This document shows positions 28,027 to 35,594 of a stretch of 50,009 nt of DNA, piece after piece. The stretch lies in NCBI RefSeq assembly GCF_014642875.1, contig NZ_BMJC01000010.1:1-50009 (forward strand). Direction: 5' to 3'. The translations under genes were made by a program, and so were the position numbers. Numbering within the stretch: position 1 is the first letter of the stretch; the number at the start of each line of letters is the position of its first letter. Below the pieces are notes generated by a model. That model did no database searches, had not been told where the DNA came from, and saw only the letters and a list, made by a program, of their open reading frames with translations. The DNA comes from Puia dinghuensis. GTDB lineage: Bacteria; Bacteroidota; Bacteroidia; Chitinophagales; Chitinophagaceae.

Positions 28027-28487
28027 ATAGATGGGTTTAATGGTGACTTTTCAGTGGGCGGGCGGCGAAGGCGGAACAATACGAAGAGCGTGAGCCCCAC
28101 AAGCCCGAGATTGACTACAAAATGCTGCTGCCAACTGAGATGGCGAAAGATGCCGCCGCAGCTGCAAGGGATTTTGGGAAACAGGTGCAGCAGGATGGCG
28201 CCGATGTAGCCGGTGAAGATGCCCAGGAGGATTAGGGAAAGCAATATACCGGCATACTGTGTGCGCCCGAAGAGGAGGCAGGATGCTGCTATTATCTCGA
28301 GGCAGGGGAAGATCCAGGCCAGAGCCGCAGCCAGGTTATGCGGGATCGGTTGATTATAAAGGGTGGCCTTGAATTGGTGGAGGCCGAACAACTTGTTGAA
28401 GCCGGTGTACATGAAGAGCAGCACTAGCAGGGCAATGACAAGCCGTTCGGCACGGGCAAAAAAAAGCCTTTTGACGTTTGAGGTCAT
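28023..28487 (-). CDS. MauE/DoxX-family redox-associated membrane protein
   Basis: 154 aa with four hydrophobic segments: VIALLVLLFMYTGFNKLF, a helix around AALAWIFPCLEIIAASCLL, GILLSLILLGIFTGYIGAIL, and VVNLGLVGLTLFVLFRL. Between the third and fourth lies IPCSCGGIFRHLSW, the Cys-x-Cys motif and following aromatic stretch typical of MauE-like proteins. These are thought to move reducing equivalents across the inner membrane for periplasmic thiol chemistry. It overlaps the downstream DUF6520 gene by 4 nt, forming a two-gene unit convergent with the susCD genes. Confidence 0.82.
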   Translation of the reverse strand: MTSNVKRLFFARAERLVIALLVLLFMYTGFNKLFGLHQFKATLYNQPIPHNLAAALAWIFPCLEIIAASCLLFGRTQYAGILLSLILLGIFTGYIGAILLHLFPKIPCSCGGIFRHLSWQQHFVVNLGLVGLTLFVLFRLRRPPTEKSPLNPSI

Positions 28488-28782
28488 AAAAAATAGAATA
28501 AGTGTTTAATGGCTATGGTCGGGAAATACTACTTAAAAGTATTTACGGATGGTGCAGTTTTAGTGCGCTGAGGGCGCAGTCGCGGTTGGTACTGGAAATA
28601 TGTCGGTACGGGGTATTGGGGGGCGCCGTGGCGCCTGGCCCTATCCAAGCTTTCCGCAATAGCGCTGAACCATGTTCTTTGCGTCGCCGCCGACGGGCAT
28701 TGTGATCTGCTTTCGTTTATTTCAGTACCTTAGGTCTAGAACAATTTCTGTTCGACATCTTCCTTTTGAGAAGGCTTCAAAA
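28488..28782. other. Intergenic region, 295 nt
   Basis: It separates the MauE-like gene (leftward) from the 3' end of the abi gene (also leftward), so it should hold the promoter of the MauE/DUF6520 pair. I see only a weak TACTTTTA-like match on the minus strand and a short GC palindrome (GGCGCC twice near 28620-28640). No convincing gene. Confidence 0.4.
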
Positions 28783-29796
28783 TCATGCGACCTTGCGCTT
28801 GCCCCAGATGGCTCTCCCCCATACACGCATTCTCACGTGTTTGATAATACGAGTTGTTCTGAAATAAACTATTCTTGCTTTATATGTCCATGGAATCGTA
28901 ATTCCTTTCCAGAAGGGATCTTCTTCCCAGCCATAATAAAAGCCTGCGCGTCGCCCGTCCACTTCCGCAAACCTGTGAAAAAGGGCTTTGAGCTTACCGA
29001 CGAAATAGCTGCCTGGGGTGATCTTGTTTATCATATAACCCATGATCGAGAAACTAAGGTAAGCCTTGTCCGGTCTTATCATAGCGGTATTTATCCAGGA
29101 GTATCGGATGATTTTAGGAAGAGTCGCCTTAACGGTGAGTTTTCTGTTCCACAGGCGGCTATGGTGGGCACAGAGGTTCCTTATATAACCTAGATGTTCC
29201 ATCCAGGATTCCAACACCGTATAGCTAATTCCGAAATAATCGGCTACAGCCTTCTTAGCTTCATTCGCCTTTAGATTCTTATACATGATGGAAAGCTGAC
29301 CGAAAGATAGGATCTCCAACGCCATCCACGCTGGAGGATTGGGAGGATCACCGTATTTTTCCTTGTAATGCCGAATAAAGTTTTCACTAGTCCTATCCAA
29401 TTCTTCTTCAATTTTAGAGACTGTTTTAGTAAAGGCAGATTCTTTTGAGTACAGAGTTCTATCCTCATACCAGTTGTTACCGTAACGAGTTGAAAATTCA
29501 TAAATTATCTTACATCTGATCGCAACCTCGATTCGTTCGATCGCATCCATGGCTAGCAAGCGAAGCTCTCTGTCAAAAAGATAGAGCCGATAGGCCGTGT
29601 CAAATGTGGAATTTGGCCTAAAAGTGTGATCCGGATCGTTCGGATACTGAAAGGGAACGAAATATGCGCTTAGTCGGTAATAGCTGACATTGCAGAGTTG
29701 ATGGCGTGTTCGGGATTCGCTTTCCAGACGAAGACCGCGATGCCGCAAAAGCGCGATCTGTTCGTCGTAGGTTTTTGAAGTTTTGGCAAATCTCAT
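28783..29796 (-). CDS. Abi_2-family abortive infection protein (AbiD/AbiF-like, HEPN)
   Basis: 337 aa. It opens with KTYDEQIALLRHRGLRLE and NVSYYRLSAYFVPFQ, then FDTAYRLYLFDRELRLL and AIERIEVAIRCKIIYEFS, the recognisable Abi_2 sequence pattern. The HEPN RNase-type motif R-x4-H is present as RNLCAHH (Arg206, His211). Members give phage resistance by abortive infection, most likely by cleaving RNA once a phage is sensed. The tail after ~270 is a family-variable extension. It stands alone on the minus strand at the left end of a defence-like island. Confidence 0.88.
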   Translation of the reverse strand: MRFAKTSKTYDEQIALLRHRGLRLESESRTRHQLCNVSYYRLSAYFVPFQYPNDPDHTFRPNSTFDTAYRLYLFDRELRLLAMDAIERIEVAIRCKIIYEFSTRYGNNWYEDRTLYSKESAFTKTVSKIEEELDRTSENFIRHYKEKYGDPPNPPAWMALEILSFGQLSIMYKNLKANEAKKAVADYFGISYTVLESWMEHLGYIRNLCAHHSRLWNRKLTVKATLPKIIRYSWINTAMIRPDKAYLSFSIMGYMINKITPGSYFVGKLKALFHRFAEVDGRRAGFYYGWEEDPFWKGITIPWTYKARIVYFRTTRIIKHVRMRVWGRAIWGKRKVA

Positions 29797-29901
29797 ATGG
29801 CTGTAAAAAGAAAACCCGCCGTGGTGCGCTGGTCGTTGGGAAGCGTGGCAGGTATTGTTAATGCAAAATTAATAAAAAATTTCTGTTTTGGTAGGGATTT
29901 C

Positions 29902-30111
29902 CTAAAAAAAGTCATTTATTGTAATTTTTCGATTAATCAATTTAGAGCTAGTGTAGTTGTGATTTGCTTTCATTATTGCGGTACCATAGGGATTCAACTT
30001 CCAGTTCTTTGAAGCTATATCCAGCAGCCAGCCTTCTGGGATTAGCCCTTCAAAAAAGGGGAATAGCCGTTTATCGATGTAACCAACCGCCTTCGCCAAC
30101 CGCTCGGGCAT
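29902..30111 (-). pseudogene. Remnant of a HipA N-terminal domain
   Basis: On the minus strand, residues read as MPERLAKAVGYIDKRLFPFF then EGLIPEGWLLDIASKNWKLN. This matches the PFFEGLIPEGW region of the N-terminal domain of HipA-type Ser/Thr kinase toxins. Homology covers ~45 residues, then the frame runs into AT-rich non-homologous sequence and stops. Going upstream, the frame hits TGA nine codons before the ATG, so both ends are broken. No HTH antitoxin (hipB) or kinase domain is nearby. The fragment overlaps, in another frame, the 3' end of the zinc-ribbon gene. The rest of 29797-30041 is AT-rich and holds no gene I can support. Confidence 0.65.
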
Positions 30112-31046
30112 GTATGGGGGCCGGGCTCATAACCGTGAGTTAAGAACTTGATGATTTCCAAGTTCACATTTAAAGAGATGGAATGATATTCAAGAAGACC
30201 GAGCATCCTACTGTTGTGGGTACCCATATGCGACTCCCGGATATTGTACCATTTATGCTCTACTCTGTGAGCTTTGCAGTGTGGACAAATCGCTGTAAAC
30301 ACAATCTGTTCAAGATTTTTGCTATATCGATATCCAACCGGAGTGATACAGCGGTCACGCTTCCTCAGGCGATGGATATATTTCCAGATGGCCCATGCAT
30401 TTGCGGGTTTCATGAAGGCAGGCGTGATAATTGTATTATAATAATGCCAGTCGCCATTATCCCAACGATCGAGTTGGCGATCAGGGAATACAATTCCGGT
30501 AAAGGTTTTCATAAGTTGTTGACATTTGGGACATATATCGAGCATGATTTCCATACAGACGTTATTGATGCCAACGGTTGGCGCGCTAAATTCCATGGCG
30601 CCCTCGTAAAGAAGACGGATAAAGTCATATAGATCGCAGAACCCGCGCCTATCGATGGTGGCTTTGCGTTGTCTATCACGTTTGCAGACTATCCAAAGGG
30701 AATTTGGCGAGTCGATAGGCAAAAGCCGCCAAACGAACTCTCCAACGTCCCCTAATTCCCAGGCGCCTTTTTCTTCACTGATGACAACCAACAGGTCATT
30801 TTGAGCAAAGACGGCGTCCCGAAGTGCAATAATTTGATCTTTAATTTCTTTAGTTAAAAAAAGAGAATAAGGGAGGACGAGAACATAGGCGAGTTGGTAC
30901 CTGCTAACGGATGTAGTGACATGAAAAGCATGGCTGATCTTGCAGTGGTGCTTGCCCGGGAGGTTGTCTGGTACAGCCCTGAGGCAATCCGGTGGAAGAA
31001 CGTGTCTCACCGCATCGTCAACGAAGGCATAGAAGTCAACCGTCAT
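30042..31046 (-). CDS. Hypothetical protein with two zinc-ribbon-like CxxC pairs
   Basis: 334 aa, family not recognised. Two Cys pairs are spaced as in a zinc ribbon or zinc finger: CPKC (172/175) and CPHC (254/257), which together could bind one metal. The N-terminal half includes hydrophobic stretches (YQLAYVLVLPYSLFL) and a charged ending without obvious motifs. The final ~25 residues (after THGYEPGPH) are encoded by the hipA remnant in another frame, so the natural C-terminus was probably replaced when the two sequences were joined. It has no signal peptide and no partner gene within 100 nt. AT content is higher than in the metabolic genes, consistent with transfer. Confidence 0.6.
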   Translation of the reverse strand: MTVDFYAFVDDAVRHVLPPDCLRAVPDNLPGKHHCKISHAFHVTTSVSRYQLAYVLVLPYSLFLTKEIKDQIIALRDAVFAQNDLLVVISEEKGAWELGDVGEFVWRLLPIDSPNSLWIVCKRDRQRKATIDRRGFCDLYDFIRLLYEGAMEFSAPTVGINNVCMEIMLDICPKCQQLMKTFTGIVFPDRQLDRWDNGDWHYYNTIITPAFMKPANAWAIWKYIHRLRKRDRCITPVGYRYSKNLEQIVFTAICPHCKAHRVEHKWYNIRESHMGTHNSRMLGLLEYHSISLNVNLEIIKFLTHGYEPGPHTCPSGWRRRLVTSINGYSPFLKG

Positions 31047-31254
31047 AAGAATTAGTTTGGCCTTTGAAGGTAGACAATCGGGTAAGGACTTCTGACTTTC
31101 CGGGCCGGGATGGCTTTACCAACTGACGGATAGAGGGTGAGGGAGGATGAACGGGATTAGGCTTACGATTTACGACTGCAGGTATGGTGCAGGGATTGTT
31201 GAGGAAAGCCCGGAATTTGGTAAATTGTATTATCCATTAAACCAATTTCCTTGC

Positions 31255-31758
31255 ATGTACGATAACGATGACGACCGGGCGCGGCGCTCCAATAACAGCA
31301 CGACGATATTCAATAACCAGGTGAAGGTGATCCTGTTTCTGCTGACGGTGGGGACGGGGGTAATGACGATATGGGAAAAGTGTGCATCCCTGCGCCATAC
31401 CGTTACGATCGGCACCGCCAAAGGTGGGGCGGAAGATTCGGCAAGTCAGCCTGGGAGTAGCCATCGGCTGACAACCAGCACGTTAGCCCACCGACACCGT
31501 CCTAAAACGGACGCAAAACCGCTAACCGATGAGGTTGACCCGGCGGGTCGGGAGACCTCCGCCGGTAAAGGCGCAGAATCGGTGGTAAAAACGGCGCCGC
31601 GGGTGGCTTCACCGCTGCAGACGACGGAGGCGGAGGATATCGAATTCAAGTTGCTGAGTGCGGAGGGGAGCAGTCGGGCGCAGACGATCCGGATGACGGT
31701 GGTATTGACGAATCATGCAGCTAACCGCTTCATTTGGTCGGATGTACAATGGAAATAA
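31255..31758 (+). CDS. Hypothetical single-pass membrane protein, possibly C-terminally truncated
   Basis: 167 aa from ATG at 31255; an in-frame ATG at 31147 would add 36 residues of unconvincing, promoter-like AT-rich sequence, so I prefer the later start. A short basic N-terminus is followed by one membrane helix (VKVILFLLTVGTGVMTIWE), a low-complexity Ser/Thr/Ala/Lys linker of ~80 residues, and a beta-rich start of a domain (DIEFKLLSAEGSS, IRMTVVLTNHAANRF) that stops abruptly. The layout suggests an anchored extracytoplasmic domain cut short. I do not recognise the family. Confidence 0.45.
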   Translation: MYDNDDDRARRSNNSTTIFNNQVKVILFLLTVGTGVMTIWEKCASLRHTVTIGTAKGGAEDSASQPGSSHRLTTSTLAHRHRPKTDAKPLTDEVDPAGRETSAGKGAESVVKTAPRVASPLQTTEAEDIEFKLLSAEGSSRAQTIRMTVVLTNHAANRFIWSDVQWK

Positions 31759-31786
31759 GACGTTGGGATGTATAGGAACTATTCGA

Positions 31787-32281
31787 CTAGGTATTTAGTA
31801 ATTTTTCTTTTTCTCTCTGGAATTCCTCCTCTGTCAGAATACCCGATGCTTTAAGCTCAGCAAGCTTTTTTAACTCGTCCATTTTGCTTACGGCAGGCTG
31901 TGCAGTAACTTGTTTATCATTTTTGGCCTCACGCAGTTTGTCCATGATCAGTTGATAGATCCTATCCGTTTCTTCTCCGACTTTGGAAGTAAACGCTCTC
32001 AATACCACTGTATTCGGGTCTTTCATGCTTTCAGAGGATGAGCCCAATAGGCCTACTTTCGCACTTGTGTCATGTGTGCCGGGAATTATGATCTTGAAAT
32101 ATCCATTGGCAAAGAAAGTAGGCTTTTTGTATTCAAATGAGCTTATGTCTTTGTAAAAAAACTTTCTATCACCGGAAAACCCGCCTTGACTTATAAAGCC
32201 TCCAAATGTTGCACGGGAAATCGCAATGTGATCATCGAATACCATTATTTTTCCGTTTTGGCCTTTGAATTCTGCAATCAT
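31787..32281 (-). CDS. PH-like (DUF4429-type) and SHOCT domain protein
   Basis: 164 aa. The first ~115 residues are a compact beta-rich domain (GKIMVFDDHIAISRATFGGF, FFYKDISSFEYKKP, YFKIIIPG), resembling the PH-like DUF4429 fold. The last ~30 (MDELKKLAELKASGILTEEE then FQREKEKLL) are a textbook SHOCT motif, a short C-terminal helix pair often found on proteins that oligomerise or bind membranes. It lies 85 nt downstream of the NACHT-sigma gene on the same strand and could be co-transcribed with it. Confidence 0.8.
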   Translation of the reverse strand: MIAEFKGQNGKIMVFDDHIAISRATFGGFISQGGFSGDRKFFYKDISSFEYKKPTFFANGYFKIIIPGTHDTSAKVGLLGSSSESMKDPNTVVLRAFTSKVGEETDRIYQLIMDKLREAKNDKQVTAQPAVSKMDELKKLAELKASGILTEEEFQREKEKLLNT

Positions 32282-32366
32282 GATTTTTTAGTTATTGGTT
32301 TTTGTTGATAAGGTCTTCAGGAAACATACTTTTGCTCCCAGAAGACAACTGATGCGAACAGGGTTC

Positions 32367-33836
32367 TTACAGCACTTTTATTAACTTTCTTAATGCCGCA
32401 AGTGCACGCTGGCGATGCTTGTACACTGCTGCGAGACTTATGCCGATTTCCTTAGCGATGCTGCTCGCAGGCTGGTTAAGGAAAAACGATCTTTCTATAA
32501 CTTTTTGCTGCACCGCAGGCAGTTTTTTGATGGCCTCATCTACGGATAAGTTCCTTAACAACGCAAATTCAAGGGCAATGAGCTCCGCGGTTTTGGAAAA
32601 GTCCTCGGCACTTTGATCCAGGTCGTAAAGGTCTTTGCAGGTTTCCCTTTCAACGTTTTTTTGTTTCAGGAGATCGGTGATGCGGTTTTGAGCATTTTGA
32701 TAAATAAATTGCCGAAGATTCCGAACACTTTCCAATTGTTCCCGTCGTGTCCACGCATTTATCAGGGAGTCGACGACCACATCCTCAATCTCATCATCGC
32801 TTACTAATGACCTGAACCTTTTTGCCAGAAAATACCAAAGTTCGCGGGAAAAGGTTTCGAACATTTCATTAAACGCTTCTTTTTCACCCCGCATGAAGCG
32901 CATTGACAACTGGGTATTACTGTCTGTTTCAACTGTTAATTGGTCAGGATATGGAATGGGTATTTGTAATTGAGATAACAGGGAAAGGAGATTGTCACAC
33001 AAGGCGCCTTCCTCCGATAAAGAAAGCAGGTTCAATAACAATTCTTGTGGAGCAGCTTCTCTAAGGATATCCACCAGAAAACCCCTGATCTCGACCGGTA
33101 ACAGTCCGCCATTCAGAAATTTGCCCGAGCCGCCCTGCAAGTCTTCCGCAATCGTCTCAGCAACAAAAAATTCCATAAACGACTTATGCCGGAAAGCATA
33201 ATTACCGCTGGAATCGCGCGTCAAAAAGGTACAGGTCTGTACATCATTCCGCAAATAATCCATCTGGACAACATTATCCGTTTCAAAGCGACTATCGTCC
33301 TTCGATTGGAACTGCTCCAGAAATTGCCGCAGCAATTCCCTGAACTCCTTATAGTGACAGGACGGCCGGTTTTCCAGATGTAGCTTCATCGCCAATTCGC
33401 GTACAAATCCCCGCCGCTCGACGGGGCTTAGCAGAGCGCCTTTGCGGCGGGACTGGTTCTTTATCCAGGTGTCGGTATACACCCGGTATAGCTCCACCCT
33501 TTTCACCTCGTCGCCCAGCTTCGGCAGTGTTTCAGCGATCATTTCCAGGAACAAAGGCGTCCGGGCTAATTCAGGTAGATTGTGCGTGCCGCTGATCTTC
33601 CCCAATAGTTGAGGCCATTTTTCGCTAAAACGCTTTTGCAGGTATTCCTGCAGTTCGATTTCTCCCCACTCGGGGATATACGCCACATCGAAATCGGCCA
33701 ATACCTCCGCCTGAACCTTGTTACGAAAGAAATGCGTCCGGCAGGTAAGGAGGAATTTATTATTGGTGATACACAGCACTTTTTTCAGTTCGTGCAGGTT
33801 GTCCCGGATAGTATCCGGGCTGGCCTTGGCATCCAT
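32367..33836 (-). CDS. C-terminal part of a NACHT NTPase fused to an ECF sigma factor (split by an in-frame stop)
   Basis: 489 aa from the first Met after the break. Residues 1-300 are the rest of a NACHT NTPase: sensor-like FLLTCRTHFF (28-37), ARTPLFLEMI (91-100) and FRHKSFMEFFVAETIA (215-230), the usual winged-helix end of NACHT proteins. Residues ~316-393 are sigma region 2 (DDEIEDVVVDSLINAWTRRE, then NLRQFIYQNAQNRITDLLKQ). Residues ~435-487 are sigma region 4 with its helix-turn-helix (ASSIAKEIGISLAAVYKHRQ). Both DNA-binding halves of an ECF sigma factor are thus intact at the C-terminus. The frame is the same as that of the upstream 33864-34673 ORF; only one TAA (33864-33866) and nine sense codons lie between them, and those nine encode the Walker B strand. 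Expression as a separate protein would lack both Walker motifs. Confidence 0.85.
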   Translation of the reverse strand: MDAKASPDTIRDNLHELKKVLCITNNKFLLTCRTHFFRNKVQAEVLADFDVAYIPEWGEIELQEYLQKRFSEKWPQLLGKISGTHNLPELARTPLFLEMIAETLPKLGDEVKRVELYRVYTDTWIKNQSRRKGALLSPVERRGFVRELAMKLHLENRPSCHYKEFRELLRQFLEQFQSKDDSRFETDNVVQMDYLRNDVQTCTFLTRDSSGNYAFRHKSFMEFFVAETIAEDLQGGSGKFLNGGLLPVEIRGFLVDILREAAPQELLLNLLSLSEEGALCDNLLSLLSQLQIPIPYPDQLTVETDSNTQLSMRFMRGEKEAFNEMFETFSRELWYFLAKRFRSLVSDDEIEDVVVDSLINAWTRREQLESVRNLRQFIYQNAQNRITDLLKQKNVERETCKDLYDLDQSAEDFSKTAELIALEFALLRNLSVDEAIKKLPAVQQKVIERSFFLNQPASSIAKEIGISLAAVYKHRQRALAALRKLIKVL

Positions 33837-33863
33837 CTCGTCGAACCCGTCAAAAAGAAACAG

Positions 33864-33866
33864 TTA
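33864..33866 (-). other. In-frame TAA splitting the nuclease-NACHT-sigma gene
   Basis: Reading leftward, ...IGK is followed by TAA, then LFLFDGFDE (33863-33837) and the Met that opens the 489-aa ORF, all in one frame. LFLFDGFDE is the NACHT Walker B, so the stop sits just before an essential strand. One base change (TAA to TAC or TAT, giving Tyr) would restore a 768-residue protein. Confidence 0.85.
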
Positions 33867-34673
33867 TTTGCCGATGCGCTGTAGCGCCTGGCAAATAACT
33901 GGCGTAATATTGACGCCATACCGCGTTAGCAGTGTGTTCAGGATCAGCGTTTGGATATCGAACCGGGCATCATAATCCTTAAGACTGATGATCACCGGCA
34001 CTCGTGATGTCTTGTCGCATTTGTACCGTTGAGCCAGGTCATATGCGTACTTCTTACAAAAGGTGGATTTGCCGGTGCCGAAATTGCCAAGTAAGGCTAA
34101 TTTGTCCTTTCCTTCTGTGAATAGCCGCCGGCTGATATAATGGTCGATCGGGCGAAAAAGTGAAATATATTCGACCAATTCATAGTCTTCGGTTTCCGTA
34201 CCGCTTAGATCGATGTAATATTTACTGATGGTGGAGCTTTCGAATTCCGCGATGATCGTGTCGATATAGTCGTCGAAGTTCACCAGCTGTGTAGATAGTT
34301 CTGTATAGGTTCGTAGTTCGATCCCCGCGGCCCGCGCGAGACCCTTTGCCTCAGCCGTAAATCCATTCGTTGTAACGAGCAGCCCTTTATCCACGGCGCC
34401 TTGATTACGGGCCACCCCCAGCGCCCCCGAAAATTTTTGGATCTCTTCTATTCCAACCATCCTGCTGTTATCGTAATCCTTGCACTCAACCATTAAGCGC
34501 AAGGGTATCACTCCCGTCAAAAACTCCCCATAGAGGTCGATCTGGCAGTTGTTGATGAGCACATTTCGTTCCATCTTATAGCCCAGGATATTCAGAATAC
34601 GCAGTACTTCCTTTTCGAAGGCGGTGCCATCGGAAGTGCGCCGGCGCCGGCCGCTTTTGCCTGCATTTTTCAC
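33864..34673 (-). CDS. N-terminal part: Mrr-type restriction endonuclease domain plus NACHT P-loop
   Basis: 269 aa. After a basic start, residues ~16-125 form an Mrr/PD-(D/E)xK nuclease domain: Glu20, Asp46 (QIDLYGE) and ECK 63-65 are the expected catalytic residues, followed by the Gln-containing helix (IEEIQKFSGALG) and TNGFTAEAKGLA typical of Mrr_cat. After a linker comes the NACHT core with Walker A GNFGTGKST at 196-204. The ORF stops at residue 270, just before Walker B. Such nuclease-NACHT proteins are NLR-like antiphage sensors in which the nuclease is the effector. Here the same frame continues into the rest of the NACHT domain and a sigma factor. Alone, this product has a complete nuclease but only half an NTPase. 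Confidence 0.86.
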   Translation of the reverse strand: MKNAGKSGRRRRTSDGTAFEKEVLRILNILGYKMERNVLINNCQIDLYGEFLTGVIPLRLMVECKDYDNSRMVGIEEIQKFSGALGVARNQGAVDKGLLVTTNGFTAEAKGLARAAGIELRTYTELSTQLVNFDDYIDTIIAEFESSTISKYYIDLSGTETEDYELVEYISLFRPIDHYISRRLFTEGKDKLALLGNFGTGKSTFCKKYAYDLAQRYKCDKTSRVPVIISLKDYDARFDIQTLILNTLLTRYGVNITPVICQALQRIGK

Positions 34674-35207
34674 TTAGTAGCTTGGTTTTATATATTTTGC
34701 AAGACATTGAATGTAAAGGATTTTAATAACAGAAAAGAATGTATGTGCTGGTCAGGTGCAGCCGGGATTTTGTCCTGCAGCCAATGCCGTTTGGTCCCGG
34801 TCGCCTGCGGGAGGATAACCAGGTACGAGGTTGTTGTGGGGAGACCTGCTGCGCAAAATGGGTTTGGATTGGTCGGGGCGTTAGCTCATTGTTTATGTCA
34901 ATGTGGTATGGGTTTCCGCACTGCAAAAGGGGTGGTTGATATTCAAAAATCACACTTGCGGACGTTTGAGGCCGCAAGTGTCAATTGAAATATTTTGCAT
35001 CTTGCAGCCGATCATTCTTTTCGAACACGCCTAAGTTTATTGAAAGAATGGGATTGTTTCTTGCTGCGTCCAACTAACGATTTGGTGTCTTTAAACCTGC
35101 TGTTATTCCTGCTAGTTCCCTTTAACCTTTTCTGCATTCTGCCAGTTACAAGATCAAGATTCCTGTTGTTTGTTTTGTAATACTACTTGAACTTAAACGC
35201 AAGGTTT
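34674..35207. other. Gap of 534 nt upstream of the nuclease-NACHT gene, with one hairpin
   Basis: No ORF here reads as a convincing protein. ACACTTGCGG (34952-34961) and CCGCAAGTGT (34972-34981) form a perfect 10-bp stem with a 10-nt loop, extended by TTCAA/TTGAA outside an internal loop. There is no T-run on either strand, so it may be an operator or RNA structure rather than a terminator. The leftward promoter of the nuclease-NACHT gene and the rightward promoter of the small membrane protein should both lie in this gap. Confidence 0.5.
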
Positions 35208-35366
35208 ATGGCTGATAAATCAAATAAACAGCGTGACGAAATTATTACCTTTAGCTTCCTTGGTCTAAAATTGTCCTGCCACAACCCGGGCAGCAAAGCC
35301 ATAGTCATCATCGCCTGTGTTTTGACTTTTTTGATCGCAATGACGATTTTGCTGATGAAAAATTGA
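35208..35366 (+). CDS. 52-aa small membrane protein
   Basis: ATG at 35208 to TGA at 35364-35366. The product starts MADKSNKQRDEIITFSFLGL, then KLSCHNPGSK, and ends in one strong membrane helix (AIVIIACVLTFLIAMTILLM) followed by KN. The polar, charged N-terminal half and C-terminal single pass would place the N-terminus in the cytoplasm with a tail anchor, or the reverse. Codon use and composition look coding, and the long minus-strand ORF across it does not. I do not recognise a family. Its place beside a NACHT gene, divergent from it, makes a small toxin or a membrane effector possible, but this is only inference. Confidence 0.55.
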   Translation: MADKSNKQRDEIITFSFLGLKLSCHNPGSKAIVIIACVLTFLIAMTILLMKN

Positions 35367-35406
35367 GAACATAGCTGCATGGCGAGCCGGCGGTACAAGG
35401 GAGTGA

Positions 35407-35430
35407 CACAACAAAAGCCCCATTGTTGTG
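35407..35430. terminator. Hairpin between convergent small genes
   Basis: CACAACAA (35407-35414) pairs perfectly with TTGTTGTG (35423-35430) around an 8-nt loop, flanked by GCCGGC on both sides (35387-35392 region and 35436-35441). It lies between the 52-aa gene and the convergent 181-aa gene and is a likely bidirectional terminator. A U-tract is absent. Confidence 0.4.
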
Positions 35431-35594
35431 CGACTGCCGGCCCACCCCCTCCAAAAAAAAGCTGACCGATCCCATGTCCCGCCGGACGCTTATTGGCGAT
35501 CTTACAGGGGTGGTTGCCTGAAGGTTGCCTGGGGCAGTGGGGAAGATGAATAGGGTACGGAGACTTAAATATCCTGAACCCCGAATTCCTCCGC

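Noticed and set aside
28672..29193. 173-aa plus-strand ORF
   Set aside because: Antisense to the C-terminal half of the Abi_2 gene; no motif.
34707..34988. 93-aa plus-strand ORF in the gap upstream of the nuclease-NACHT gene
   Set aside because: Cys/Gly-rich translation without a recognisable pattern, and its 3' end runs into the hairpin at 34952-34981.
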